From: Frisingicoccus caecimuris
GTDB lineage: Bacteria; Bacillota; Clostridia; Lachnospirales; Lachnospiraceae
DNA: 64,000 nt
Direction: 5' to 3'
Assembly (NCBI RefSeq): GCF_004340975.1
Contig: NZ_SLXA01000001.1
Coordinates: forward strand, 297,012 to 361,011
Shown here piece after piece: positions 44,784-52,342 of the stretch. Every line of letters begins with the position of its first letter. The first letter of the stretch is position 1. The translations under genes were made by a program, and so were the position numbers. Under the pieces are notes generated by a model that saw only the letters and a list, made by a program, of their open reading frames with translations, was not told the origin of the DNA and did not search any database.

Positions 44784-44811
44784 GGCTGCCCCTGCCCGGG
44801 CAGCCTTTTTC
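44784..44811 (+). terminator. Terminator after the toxin-antitoxin remnant
   Basis: GGCTGCCC/GGGCAGCC stem with a 6-nt loop, followed by TTTTT. Confidence 0.88.
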
Positions 44812-44842
44812 AAACAAAAATTAAAGAAAAGAGGGAAACGCT

Positions 44843-45727
44843 TTGAAAAATATCATTCGATTTAATGATTTAACAACAATGGAGTGCTCCGGTTTCACTC
44901 CGACACTCATTGACAATGTGGATGCTTTGATCATCGAATTTCATTATGAGAATTTTATTGATATGAACGAGCATTCGGTAACTATTTACAGAAAATTCAA
45001 AGATGAATTTGCTTTAAAGAAGCTGGAACTGGTGGATGAACAGGGAAATGCCATCTCGGCCGCTTACATGGGTTTTGGCGACGCCAAACTTTCAACCCAG
45101 ACGCCGGATTCCGGCAGTCACACAAAAGACTATATTGTCTTTGTTCAGTTAAAAAAACTGATGGACATAGAAGCAAAAATAAGCGCATTAAATATTGTAG
45201 TGGAGCAAATGCGCGAAAAGATAGACCCGGTAACGGATTTCTCTAAGATGACCCTGGAAGAACTTCAGGAATATAAATGCAAAGAAATTCAGGATGAGAT
45301 CAGTCATTTTATTGAAAAGGGGACGGATGTGGATCTTCCCGGCGGCGCCGAACATTTTTCTCTATCCACTCTGGATCAGTTAAATATCGATAAACTGACC
45401 CGGCGGGCCGAACTGTTCCAGGTTGCCGTTCCTTATCATTCGGACAAAAACTCCTGTCGTGTTTATACGCCAAAAGAAATGTCCCTGATATCTCTTGTGA
45501 CAGATGCATTTGTGACCCAATTTACAACGCTGATCAACGCCTATAATATATGGATTCGCAGATGTACTGCTCCGGAAGAGATTCTGGCCATTACAGCCAG
45601 CTCCGAACTGCCGGAAGATTTACAGAAAAACATGGAAGATATTTTAACTGCCTTAAATGAAATCGTAGAAGCTTATAAGAAACATGCGGAGGTTGATTCT
45701 ATTGAAAACATTGAGGTTCATCCTTAA
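44843..45727 (+). CDS. Hypothetical tail-locus protein
   Basis: A 294-aa protein starting at TTG 44843 (AGAGGGAAA upstream). N-terminal ~110 residues are beta-rich (IIRFNDLTTMECSGF, SVTIYRKFKDEFALKKLELV) and the C-terminal two thirds are helical (KISALNIVVEQMREKI; TALNEIVEAYKKHAEV). No family recognised. It lies after the fibre/TA segment and overlaps the next gene, so it is read with the lysis genes. It may be a fibre-associated or adaptor protein; that is a guess. Confidence 0.55.
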   Translation: MKNIIRFNDLTTMECSGFTPTLIDNVDALIIEFHYENFIDMNEHSVTIYRKFKDEFALKKLELVDEQGNAISAAYMGFGDAKLSTQTPDSGSHTKDYIVFVQLKKLMDIEAKISALNIVVEQMREKIDPVTDFSKMTLEELQEYKCKEIQDEISHFIEKGTDVDLPGGAEHFSLSTLDQLNIDKLTRRAELFQVAVPYHSDKNSCRVYTPKEMSLISLVTDAFVTQFTTLINAYNIWIRRCTAPEEILAITASSELPEDLQKNMEDILTALNEIVEAYKKHAEVDSIENIEVHP

Positions 45728-46127
45728 ATATTTTTTTCTGTTCTATATCGGCGGCTTTACCTACTGTGGCATCGAAATCCTTTACCGCGGCCGGACCCAT
45801 TGGTCTATGTTTCTCTGTGCCGGAATTATTTTTATCTACGCTTCCGTGCAGAATGAATTCTTTGAATGGGATTATCCCTTCTGGAAACAGCTTTTAAAGG
45901 TGTGGACATTTGCACTGATAGCCGAATTTATCACCGGCTGTATCGTCAATCTTTGGCTTGGCTGGAATGTCTGGGACTACTCCAATCTCAGATTTCACCT
46001 GCTTGGCCAGACGTCCCTTACTTTCGCCCTGCTCTTTCTCCCAATCTGTGCCTTTGCCATCGTGTTCGATGATTACATTCGCTACGTGTTTTTTAATGAA
46101 GAACCTCCGCGATATAAATTTCTATAA
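45702..46127 (+). CDS. CmpB-type membrane protein, paralogue 2 (lysis-module copy)
   Basis: A 141-aa protein with four hydrophobic helices and the same blocks as the protein at 16618: IEILYRG, HWSMF, DYPFWKQ, GWNVWDYSNL. I place the start at TTG 45702 because GCGGAGG is 9 nt upstream; ATG 45684 lies before that site. It overlaps the previous gene by 26 nt. It sits just ahead of a holin-like gene and the lysozyme, so a role in membrane permeabilisation or self-protection is conceivable, but family function is unknown. Confidence 0.72.
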   Translation: MKTLRFILKYFFLFYIGGFTYCGIEILYRGRTHWSMFLCAGIIFIYASVQNEFFEWDYPFWKQLLKVWTFALIAEFITGCIVNLWLGWNVWDYSNLRFHLLGQTSLTFALLFLPICAFAIVFDDYIRYVFFNEEPPRYKFL

Positions 46128-46143
46128 ATATGAGGTGAACAAC

Positions 46144-46581
46144 ATGCATGAAGAATTTACAGCCTTATTCAGTATCGACTGGCGTACATTTGTATTTGCC
46201 GTCTGCACAATTTTTTCTGCCTGGATGGCAGCCAGTAAAGTCATTGACTTTTTCACTGAAAAAATAGGCATTGAAACCAAATTATCGCTTCGTCGAAAAA
46301 AGATGGAAAAATCCATTTCTGAAATCGACGAGATTAAAGACTCCATCAACGAATTAAAGGAACTCATGACCAAACACATTGAAAAGGATAAAGAACGTAC
46401 AATCGTATCTCTGCGCTCAAATATCTGGCAAATGCACGGTGAATTTATGAAACAGGGATTTGTTACCAAAGATGGCCTCGAAGTATTCAGCGAAGCCTGC
46501 AAACTTTATGAAAATGACGGCGGCAACGGCGTCGTCAAGCAAAAGATTGAACCGGAAGTCATGCGGCTTCCGGTCAAATAA
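46144..46581 (+). CDS. Membrane-anchored coiled-coil protein, holin-like
   Basis: A 145-aa protein from ATG 46144 (GAGGTGAAC just upstream). One membrane helix (WRTFVFAVCTIFSAWMAASKVI, ~13-34) is followed by a charged coiled coil (LRRKKMEKSISEIDEIKDSINELKELMTKH) and a short C-terminal domain. The topology (one helix plus coiled coil, next to an endolysin) resembles BhlA/UviB-type holins or spanin-like helpers, but length and sequence do not allow a firm call. Confidence 0.5.
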   Translation: MHEEFTALFSIDWRTFVFAVCTIFSAWMAASKVIDFFTEKIGIETKLSLRRKKMEKSISEIDEIKDSINELKELMTKHIEKDKERTIVSLRSNIWQMHGEFMKQGFVTKDGLEVFSEACKLYENDGGNGVVKQKIEPEVMRLPVK

Positions 46582-46596
46582 ATGGAGGGAAATACA

Positions 46597-47652
46597 ATGA
46601 ACCATCCGATTAATAATAAAAAAACCGGCATTGACGTGTCCTATTCTCAGGGACAGATCAACTGGCCGGAAATTAAAAATCACATTGATTTTGCTATTAT
46701 TCGCTGTGGATACGGCGATAATATCGAATCCCAGGATGATGCTTACTGGAAATATAACGCAGATGCGTGTACCCGGCTGAACATCCCCTTCGGCGTCTAC
46801 ATCTACTCTTACGCCGCGAATGATACCCAAAGCCGCAGCGAGGCAGAACATGTTCTGCGCCTTATCCATGGATATAAATTATCCTATCCCGTATATCTTG
46901 ATCTTGAAGAGGAATCTGCGGCCGTTCAGGAGCATGCGGTCCGGGGAGCCCAGATATTCGGTGATATCCTTGAAACTTCCGGATATAACGTCGGCATCTA
47001 TGCCAATCTGAACTGGTTTCGGAACATCATCGGCAATCGTCTCGACCGTTTTTCCAAATGGGTAGCCCAGTATAACACTGCCTGTACTTACGAAGGCCGC
47101 TATGACATGTGGCAATATACCTCCGCCGGATATCTCCCGGGTATATTCGGGAACGTCGATATGAATTATGACTTCTCTACGCCGACAGTCTCTGCCGCTC
47201 CGAATACATCCAATCCGCCAGATATTTACTATGCCGTTAAAACACGAAATTACGGCATTCTTCCTGATGTGAAAAACCGCGACGACTATGCCGGATGGCA
47301 GGAAGATGAGATTATTGCCGTAAAAATCGGCGTCAGCTCCGGCGCTGTCCGCTACCGCGTACATCTGATTGACAGACAATGGCTTGACTATGTTACAGGC
47401 TGCAGCTGGCAGGATTATCACAATGGCTATGCCGGGGACAATCAGACTGCCATTGACGCCATTGAAATTTATTACGAAACAGATATCTCCAAAACCGGCG
47501 GTAAATACTACAAAGCCGTTTACCAGGTCAAAGGTAAAGGAAATTCATCTTATTATCCGAACCAGTACGATAACGAAACCGGACCGGATATGGATGGCTA
47601 TGCCGGCTGCTTTGGCGTACCATTAACCGAATTACTCATTCGTTTAGAATAA
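46597..47652 (+). CDS. GH25 lysozyme (endolysin)
   Basis: A 351-aa peptidoglycan hydrolase. Residues ~10-195 form the GH25 muramidase barrel: GIDVSYSQGQINW (Asp) at ~10, YLDLEEES (Glu) near 97, IYANLNWF and WQYTSAGYLPGIFGNVDMN. Residues ~215-350 are a cell-wall binding domain of the clostridial type (YYAVKTRNYGILPDVKNRDDYAGW; then GYAGDNQTAIDAIEIYY). No signal peptide, so release needs a holin. ATG 46597 is preceded by GGAGGG; ATG 46582 lies before that site. Last gene of the tail locus, closed by a strong terminator. Confidence 0.93.
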   Translation: MNHPINNKKTGIDVSYSQGQINWPEIKNHIDFAIIRCGYGDNIESQDDAYWKYNADACTRLNIPFGVYIYSYAANDTQSRSEAEHVLRLIHGYKLSYPVYLDLEEESAAVQEHAVRGAQIFGDILETSGYNVGIYANLNWFRNIIGNRLDRFSKWVAQYNTACTYEGRYDMWQYTSAGYLPGIFGNVDMNYDFSTPTVSAAPNTSNPPDIYYAVKTRNYGILPDVKNRDDYAGWQEDEIIAVKIGVSSGAVRYRVHLIDRQWLDYVTGCSWQDYHNGYAGDNQTAIDAIEIYYETDISKTGGKYYKAVYQVKGKGNSSYYPNQYDNETGPDMDGYAGCFGVPLTELLIRLE

Positions 47653-47653
47653 C

Positions 47654-47692
47654 AACAGGATGTCCCAAATTATATGGGGCATCCTGTTTTTT
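47654..47692 (+). terminator. Terminator at the right end of the tail locus
   Basis: AACAGGATGTCCC pairs with GGGGCATCCTGTT and is followed by TTTTTT. Confidence 0.88.
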
Positions 47693-47736
47693 CGCCTGTC
47701 TTCTACTGCATCCATCCATTAAAAGAACTTTATCCT

Positions 47737-48012
47737 CTATTCGCCACCATTGATTTTATAAAGATGGTTCTTACCTTCAAGCGTTTTTTCAAAAGGCTCT
47801 CCTTCGGAAGCGGAAATGAGCATATCGTCCACAACGATATCTCCGTCGCCTTCCACATCATCATAATCCACATCCAGTCCAAAAAGCAAATCGGACAGCT
47901 GTCTCAATGCCTCATCATAGCCTTCATCTTCCATAGAACCAAGTGGAATCGTAATATGATCCACCATCTCTTTTCCCTTTTTATTATACGTCTGTACACT
48001 CACCTGATACAT
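47737..48012 (-). CDS. Small acidic protein of unknown function
   Basis: A 91-aa protein (MYQVSVQTYNKKGKEMVDHIT...). Start at 48012, where AAAGGGGG is 6-7 nt upstream; an in-frame ATG at 48045 falls just past the -10. Beta-rich N-terminus, very acidic middle (LDVDYDDVEGDGDIVVDD). No family recognised; single gene with its own promoter, divergent from degV. Confidence 0.6.
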   Translation of the reverse strand: MYQVSVQTYNKKGKEMVDHITIPLGSMEDEGYDEALRQLSDLLFGLDVDYDDVEGDGDIVVDDMLISASEGEPFEKTLEGKNHLYKINGGE

Positions 48013-48035
48013 AAATATAACCCCCTTTTGCTTAC

Positions 48036-48064
48036 AGTATAACAAAAGAGCCGATAATTGTAAA
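48036..48064 (-). promoter_or_regulatory. Promoter of the small acidic protein gene
   Basis: Minus-strand TTTACA (48064-48059), 17 nt, TATACT (48041-48036). Confidence 0.65.
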
Positions 48065-48093
48065 ATTTTTTTACAATTTATCGTCCTCCTGAT

Positions 48094-48122
48094 TTGACTT
48101 TTCCATCCGAAGGTTCTATAAT
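48094..48122 (+). promoter_or_regulatory. Promoter of the degV-type gene
   Basis: TTGACT (48094-48099), 17 nt, TATAAT (48117-48122), 40 nt before the start codon. Confidence 0.75.
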
Positions 48123-48162
48123 TTCTAATAATTAAAAATCATGAACATCTGGAGGTTTTTTA

Positions 48163-49077
48163 ATGAAAACAAATTTTTGTGTCGTCAGCGACGGTTCCTG
48201 CGATCTGCCGGAACAGACTTTAAAAGAGCATAATATCAGCGTTGTTCATTTTCTTGTTTCCTTTGATGGAAAGACGTATCAACGGGAAGGTATAGATATC
48301 GAATTAAAAGACTTTTATCAACGGATGGTAGACCATCCAAATATTATTCCAAAGACAGCGACGCCATCTCCTCAGGACTTCTATGCAGCCTTTGAGGCCC
48401 GGGCTAAAGAGGGGCAGGATATTATCTGCATCTGCATTTCCACAAAACTGAGTTCCTCGGTCCAATCCGCCGAAATCGCCGCACAGATGCTGAAAGAAAA
48501 ATATCCGGATATTCGGGTCGTTGTCCTGGATTCCCTCTGCGCCACCCTCATGCAGGCGGTCTATGTCCTGGAAGTCTGCCGAATGCGGGATGCGGGCTAT
48601 TCCCTCGATCACACTGTGGAAATGATTAAAAGACTGGGTAAGACAGCAAGAATTCTTTTTACTGTCGGCGATCTTCATTATCTGCAAAAAGGCGGACGCA
48701 TCGGCAAAGTAACCAGTATTGCCGGAAACTTATTGAATGTAAAACCATTGATCACACTCCAGGATGGTGAAATCCATTCTTCCGGCATAAGACGAGGCCG
48801 CCGCAAATCTTTAAACGGCATTATTGATTTACTCATCAACTATTGTAAAGACTACAACTGCGCTCCGACCGACTGTAATATCATCATCGGCTATTGCCAC
48901 GACTATGAAGAAGCTGTGCGTTTCCAAAAACTGACGGAAGAACGCTTATGTGAAACTTTTGGAAATCAAATTTCCGTTCCGCTCTGTCCGATCGGAGCGA
49001 CCATCGGCGTCCATGCCGGTCCCTACTCCATCGGATATGGCGTCATTCAACGAAGCGATTTTATTACACATGTATAA
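48163..49077 (+). CDS. DegV family fatty-acid-binding protein
   Basis: A 304-aa DegV/FakB-type protein that binds a fatty acid and presents it to the kinase FakA. Seen: N-terminal VVSDGSCDLPEQ, TATPSPQDFYAAFE near 65, ISTKLSSSVQSAEIAA (lipid-head Ser region), DLHYLQKGGRIGKVTS near 170, KPLITLQDGEI, and C-terminal IGATIGVHAGPYSIGYG, all standard for the family. ATG 48163 follows TGGAGG. It converges with uppP, and the two genes overlap by 14 nt at their 3' ends. Confidence 0.93.
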   Translation: MKTNFCVVSDGSCDLPEQTLKEHNISVVHFLVSFDGKTYQREGIDIELKDFYQRMVDHPNIIPKTATPSPQDFYAAFEARAKEGQDIICICISTKLSSSVQSAEIAAQMLKEKYPDIRVVVLDSLCATLMQAVYVLEVCRMRDAGYSLDHTVEMIKRLGKTARILFTVGDLHYLQKGGRIGKVTSIAGNLLNVKPLITLQDGEIHSSGIRRGRRKSLNGIIDLLINYCKDYNCAPTDCNIIIGYCHDYEEAVRFQKLTEERLCETFGNQISVPLCPIGATIGVHAGPYSIGYGVIQRSDFITHV

Positions 49078-49900
49078 TACCACAGATGTTAAACAGGATG
49101 ACCACCATGCCAAGAATGATCCGATACCAGCCAAATACCTGAAAATCGTGTCTCTTTATGTAATCCATCAAAAACCGAATGACAAACACAGAAACAATAA
49201 ATGCAACCAGCATGCCAACAATCAATATGGCCGCTTCCATTCCTGTAAAGGACAATCCAAATTTCAATATTTTTAATAAACTGGCCCCAAACATGACGGG
49301 AATAGCAAGGCAAAAGGTAAATTCTGAAGCAGCAGTCCGGGACACTCCGACAAGCAGGGCTCCGACAATGGTAGCGCCCGACCGGGATGTTCCGGGAAAC
49401 ACGGCGGCAATCAACTGAAACATACCAATAATCAAAGCGGTCTTAAAATCAATATCTTCCATCTCTCGGATTCTCGGCCGTCGTGATTCATTTCCCCGCT
49501 CAATAAGGATAAAAGCAATGCCGAAAACAATCAATGCGATCGCTACCGGAAGGGCATGATAAAATAATGCCTCAAATACATCATCAAATAAAATTCCGAC
49601 CACTGCCGCCGGAATACAGGCCACAATAATCTTGCACCAAAGCACCATTTTCTCCTGCTCGATCACTGGTTTTTGCCGGTCTTTGAACTGAAACGGAAAT
49701 ATTTTATTCCAGAATAACCATACGACCGCTAAAATCGCGCCAAGCTGGATGACGACCAGAAACATCTCCATAAATTCTTCGCTACAATCCAATTTAATAA
49801 AATCATCCAGAATGATCATATGCCCAGTGCTGCTGATGGGCAGCCATTCGGTGATACCTTCCACAATGCCAAAAATAATCGCTTTTATAATTTCTAACAA
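49064..49900 (-). CDS. uppP: Undecaprenyl-diphosphatase (bacitracin resistance)
   Basis: Integral membrane phosphatase that recycles undecaprenyl pyrophosphate for wall synthesis. Motifs: GIVEGITEWLPISSTGHM (acidic residues plus Ser/His region) at the N-terminus and FPGTSRSGATI (catalytic Ser/Arg motif) near residue 165-175. About eight hydrophobic helices. Start placed at TTG 49900, where GGGAGG is 7-8 nt upstream; an ATG at 49939 would add a charged, non-family extension containing that site. The 3' end overlaps convergent degV. Confidence 0.93.
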   Translation of the reverse strand: MLEIIKAIIFGIVEGITEWLPISSTGHMIILDDFIKLDCSEEFMEMFLVVIQLGAILAVVWLFWNKIFPFQFKDRQKPVIEQEKMVLWCKIIVACIPAAVVGILFDDVFEALFYHALPVAIALIVFGIAFILIERGNESRRPRIREMEDIDFKTALIIGMFQLIAAVFPGTSRSGATIVGALLVGVSRTAASEFTFCLAIPVMFGASLLKILKFGLSFTGMEAAILIVGMLVAFIVSVFVIRFLMDYIKRHDFQVFGWYRIILGMVVILFNICGIIHV

Positions 49901-50076
49901 TATTTTTCCCTCCCTTATTTTTTCGGGTATGCGGTCCATTATACTATTTTCCTAAAAAAAATTGCCACATCACTGTGACAATCTTTTTTAAACTCATTTT
50001 CATTAAGTACTTTCGGTGTCGTCCGTCAGCTAAATTCAAGCGGCGCTTACGCTTGCTTTCATTAAGTGCTTTCGAC

Positions 50077-50148
50077 CTCCCCGAGCGGGGCTCGAACCTG
50101 CAACAACTCGGTTAACAGCCGAGCGCTCTACCATTGAGCTATCGAGGA
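50077..50148 (-). tRNA. tRNA-Asn(GTT)
   Basis: Minus-strand cloverleaf: acceptor TCCTCGA with TCGGGGA, D-loop AGCTCAATGGTAGAGC, anticodon stem CTCGG/CCGAG with loop CTGTTAA (anticodon GTT), T-arm GCAGGTTCGAGCCCCGC, discriminator G. No CCA encoded. Confidence 0.95.
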
Positions 50149-50239
50149 TTAGTATGACATAATCCTAGTCCTTTTTGGCCCATTTGTCAAGACTGAAGAT
50201 AAAAAATGCCCCCGAAAAATATCGGGGACATTTTACAAA

Positions 50240-50596
50240 TTATGCTAATTTTGCTTTAGCTACTTCGCAAAGTGCTGTAAATCCGGCAGCATCACTGATC
50301 GCCATTTCGGAAAGCATCTTACGGTTTACATCAACACCGGCTAATTTCAGACCATGCATTAATTTGCTGTAGGAAAGTCCGTTCATTCTTGCAGCAGCGT
50401 TGATTCTTGCAATCCAAAGCTGTCTGAACTGACGTTTTCTTTCTTTACGGCCTGCAAAAGAGCTTGTTAATGCTCTCATTACGGACTGTTTTGCTACTCT
50501 ATACTGTTTGCTTCTGGCTCCTCTGTAACCTTTAGCCAGCTTTAAAGTTCTGTTATGTTTTTTTCTAGCGTTTAACGCACCTTTAACTCTTGCCAT
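50240..50596 (-). CDS. rplT: 50S ribosomal protein L20
   Basis: A 118-aa, very basic protein with the canonical start [23 protein letters not shown] and [20 protein letters not shown]. Binds 23S rRNA early in 50S assembly and, in Firmicutes, represses its own operon through the leader upstream of infC. Last gene of infC-rpmI-rplT, 24 nt after rpmI. GGAGG precedes the ATG. Confidence 0.98.
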   Translation of the reverse strand: MARVKGALNARKKHNRTLKLAKGYRGARSKQYRVAKQSVMRALTSSFAGRKERKRQFRQLWIARINAAARMNGLSYSKLMHGLKLAGVDVNRKMLSEMAISDAAGFTALCEVAKAKLA

Positions 50597-50620
50597 CGTT
50601 ATATCCTCCGTTTCGTTCTA

Positions 50621-50818
50621 TTACAGATAAGGTAAAATCTTCTTCATTACTTTTGCGTTTGTAGCGTCTGTAATGGTTGCTTTTCTAAGATTTCTCTTTG
50701 TCTTTGTGGATTTCTTTGTAAGAATATGGCTCTTGTAAGCTTTCATTCTTTTTAATTTACCAGTACCTGTTTTTTTGAAACGCTTTGCGGCTGCTCTGCT
50801 TGTTTTAACTTTTGGCAT
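50621..50818 (-). CDS. rpmI: 50S ribosomal protein L35
   Basis: A 65-aa basic protein: [20 protein letters not shown] and [18 protein letters not shown] are the L35 signatures. Lies between infC (31 nt upstream) and rplT in the standard order; AGGAGG precedes the ATG. Confidence 0.98.
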   Translation of the reverse strand: MPKVKTSRAAAKRFKKTGTGKLKRMKAYKSHILTKKSTKTKRNLRKATITDATNAKVMKKILPYL

Positions 50819-50849
50819 AGTGTGTATCCTCCTTAATATTTACAAATGA

Positions 50850-51362
50850 TTAATTGCGTTTTTCTGATAAGAACATGACCATGCTCCGGCCTTCCAGTTT
50901 GGCTGCTTTATCAATTACTGCAACATCCGATAACTTCTCTGCAAATCCTTCCAGAATAACCTTACCTGATGCGGTATGTGCCAGTTCACGTCCACGGAAA
51001 CGTACAGAAACCTTTACCCGGTTACCGCCTTTCAGGAACTTCCGTGCCTGGTTCATCTTTGTATTCAAGTCGTTGACATCGATATTCGGTGATAAACGAA
51101 TCTCTTTAATATCAATAACCTTCTGTTTCTTTCTAGCTTCCTTTTCCTTACGAGCCATCTCATAACGATATTTACCGTAATCGATGATTTTACATACCGG
51201 CGGCTTTGCCTGAGGGGCGATCTTTACTAAATCTAAATTAGCTTCTTTAGCCAGTTTCATAGCTTCTTTAGCAGACATAACCCCTAACTGTTCTCCGTCT
51301 GAACTGATCAGACGTACTTCTCTGTCACGAATCTGCTCGTTAATCATTAAATCGCTGATAAT
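50850..51362 (-). CDS. infC: Translation initiation factor IF-3 (ATT start)
   Basis: Binds the 30S subunit, checks start-codon pairing and prevents subunit joining. N-domain from MINEQIRDREVRLISSDG, linker KEKEARKKQKVIDIKEIRL, C-domain RARKFL.GGNRVKVSVRFRGRE. I place the start at the rare codon ATT 51362-51360 (product MISDLMINEQI, 170 aa), since GGAGG ends about 5-7 nt upstream and infC genes use AUU starts for autoregulation. The in-frame ATGs at 51380 and 51374 are at or before that Shine-Dalgarno site. Confidence 0.93.
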   Translation of the reverse strand: MISDLMINEQIRDREVRLISSDGEQLGVMSAKEAMKLAKEANLDLVKIAPQAKPPVCKIIDYGKYRYEMARKEKEARKKQKVIDIKEIRLSPNIDVNDLNTKMNQARKFLKGGNRVKVSVRFRGRELAHTASGKVILEGFAEKLSDVAVIDKAAKLEGRSMVMFLSEKRN

Positions 51363-51365
51363 TGA

Positions 51366-51583
51366 CACCTCCATAATCAAAAAATGGTGAGCAGCATACT
51401 ACTCACCATTCATAAGACACTTGCGTGCCAATCTCTCGGAATATACCCCAAAGGGCATACCGTAATACATGCTCCTGATGGAGCGGGCGAACTCTGTTCG
51501 TCAAGGTATTAACCCGAGTCATTTCAAATGCTGAGGTGAGAGTGAGTACTCTGCTTTCTTATCGTGTTCTAAACACCTAAAAT
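51366..51583 (-). promoter_or_regulatory. L20-type ribosomal leader upstream of infC
   Basis: A structured 5' leader of about 200 nt on the minus strand. It contains the hairpin CGAACAGAGTTCG and CTCCATCAGGAG-type stems and ends in a strong terminator (AATGGTGAG/CTCACCATT then TTTTTT, 51379-51410) directly before the infC ribosome binding site. This is the architecture of the Firmicutes L20 leader, where L20 binding promotes premature termination. Assigned from gene order and architecture. Confidence 0.8.
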
Positions 51584-51612
51584 AGAATACAACACTTCTC
51601 ACCGAATGTCAA
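51584..51612 (-). promoter_or_regulatory. Promoter of infC-rpmI-rplT
   Basis: Minus-strand TTGACA (51612-51607), 17 nt, TATTCT (51589-51584). Confidence 0.75.
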
Positions 51613-51625
51613 GCATTTTTATACT

Positions 51626-51697
51626 TTATCGCACGCAGCCTGACGGCGTGCGCCCATGCGGAGCATCTGACATACGGTGTGCCCGGATGGGTATAGC
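51626..51697. repeat. REP-like intergenic repeat, copy 1
   Basis: About 70 nt with the stem CGCACGC/GCGTGCG and the shared block CATCTGACATACGG...GCCCGGATGGGTATA. It is the same unit as 57441-57511. The stem bases differ in a pair-preserving way (CGCACGC/GCGTGCG here, CGCGC/GCGCG there), as in REP-type elements. Confidence 0.75.
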
Positions 51698-51699
51698 TT

Positions 51700-52278
51700 T
51701 TAGATCTCAATCTTAGCTCCGAGAAGTTTTACAAATTCTCTGATGATCGCTGTATCACCAGGCCAGGCCGGAGCTGTAACCAGATTGCCGTCCACAACAG
51801 CTTCGGAAGCGTCAACCTCCACATAGGTTCCGCCGGCCAGAGTCACGTCCGGTCCGACTGCCGGATATGCGGTTGCTTTATATCCTTTCAGAACGCCGGC
51901 AGCAGTAAGTACCTGAGGTCCATGGCAGATTGCTGCTACAGGTTTTTTATCTTTGAAGAATTCCTGAACGATCTCGATCACTCTGGCATTCAGACGAATA
52001 TATTCCGGCGCACGGCCGCCAGTGATGAAAAGTCCAACATAGTCTGCTGTATCTACTGCATCAAAATCTGCTGTAATAGCAAAGTTATGACCTGGTTTTT
52101 CCGTATAGGTCTGATCGCCTAAAAAGTCATGCACTGCTGTACGTACAACATCACCTGCCTTTTTATCCGGGCAAACTGCATCTACCTGATATCCCAACAT
52201 AGATAACGCCTGAAATGGCACCATTGTTTCATAATCCTCAGTAAAGTCACCAACAAGCATCAAAATTTTCTTTGCCAT
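51700..52278 (-). CDS. DJ-1/PfpI family protein
   Basis: A 192-aa class I glutamine-amidotransferase-like protein. Seen: [20 protein letters not shown] at the start (acidic residue of the active site), [12 protein letters not shown], and the nucleophile elbow AICHGPQVL (Cys near 110). Members act as deglycases, chaperones or proteases in stress; the exact activity cannot be inferred. Start at ATG 52278, with TTAGGAGG 6-7 nt upstream; ATG 52296 precedes that site. Confidence 0.9.
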   Translation of the reverse strand: MAKKILMLVGDFTEDYETMVPFQALSMLGYQVDAVCPDKKAGDVVRTAVHDFLGDQTYTEKPGHNFAITADFDAVDTADYVGLFITGGRAPEYIRLNARVIEIVQEFFKDKKPVAAICHGPQVLTAAGVLKGYKATAYPAVGPDVTLAGGTYVEVDASEAVVDGNLVTAPAWPGDTAIIREFVKLLGAKIEI

Positions 52279-52342
52279 ACAAATACCTCCTAACATAGAT
52301 TTTGTCTAAATTATAGCACTATGTCCTAAAAATATCTATCTT

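Noticed and set aside
17128-47692. A complete prophage
   Set aside because: No integrase, replication, portal, terminase, capsid or repressor gene is visible, so only a tail/lysis locus is claimed.
49980-50070. Short repeats of CATTAAGT.CTTTCG between uppP and tRNA-Asn
   Set aside because: Two near copies only, without structure or gene content; too little to call an element.
51487-51505. GAAC-TCT-GTTC as a LexA site before infC
   Set aside because: The spacer is 3 nt, not 4, and it forms a hairpin of the L20-type leader.
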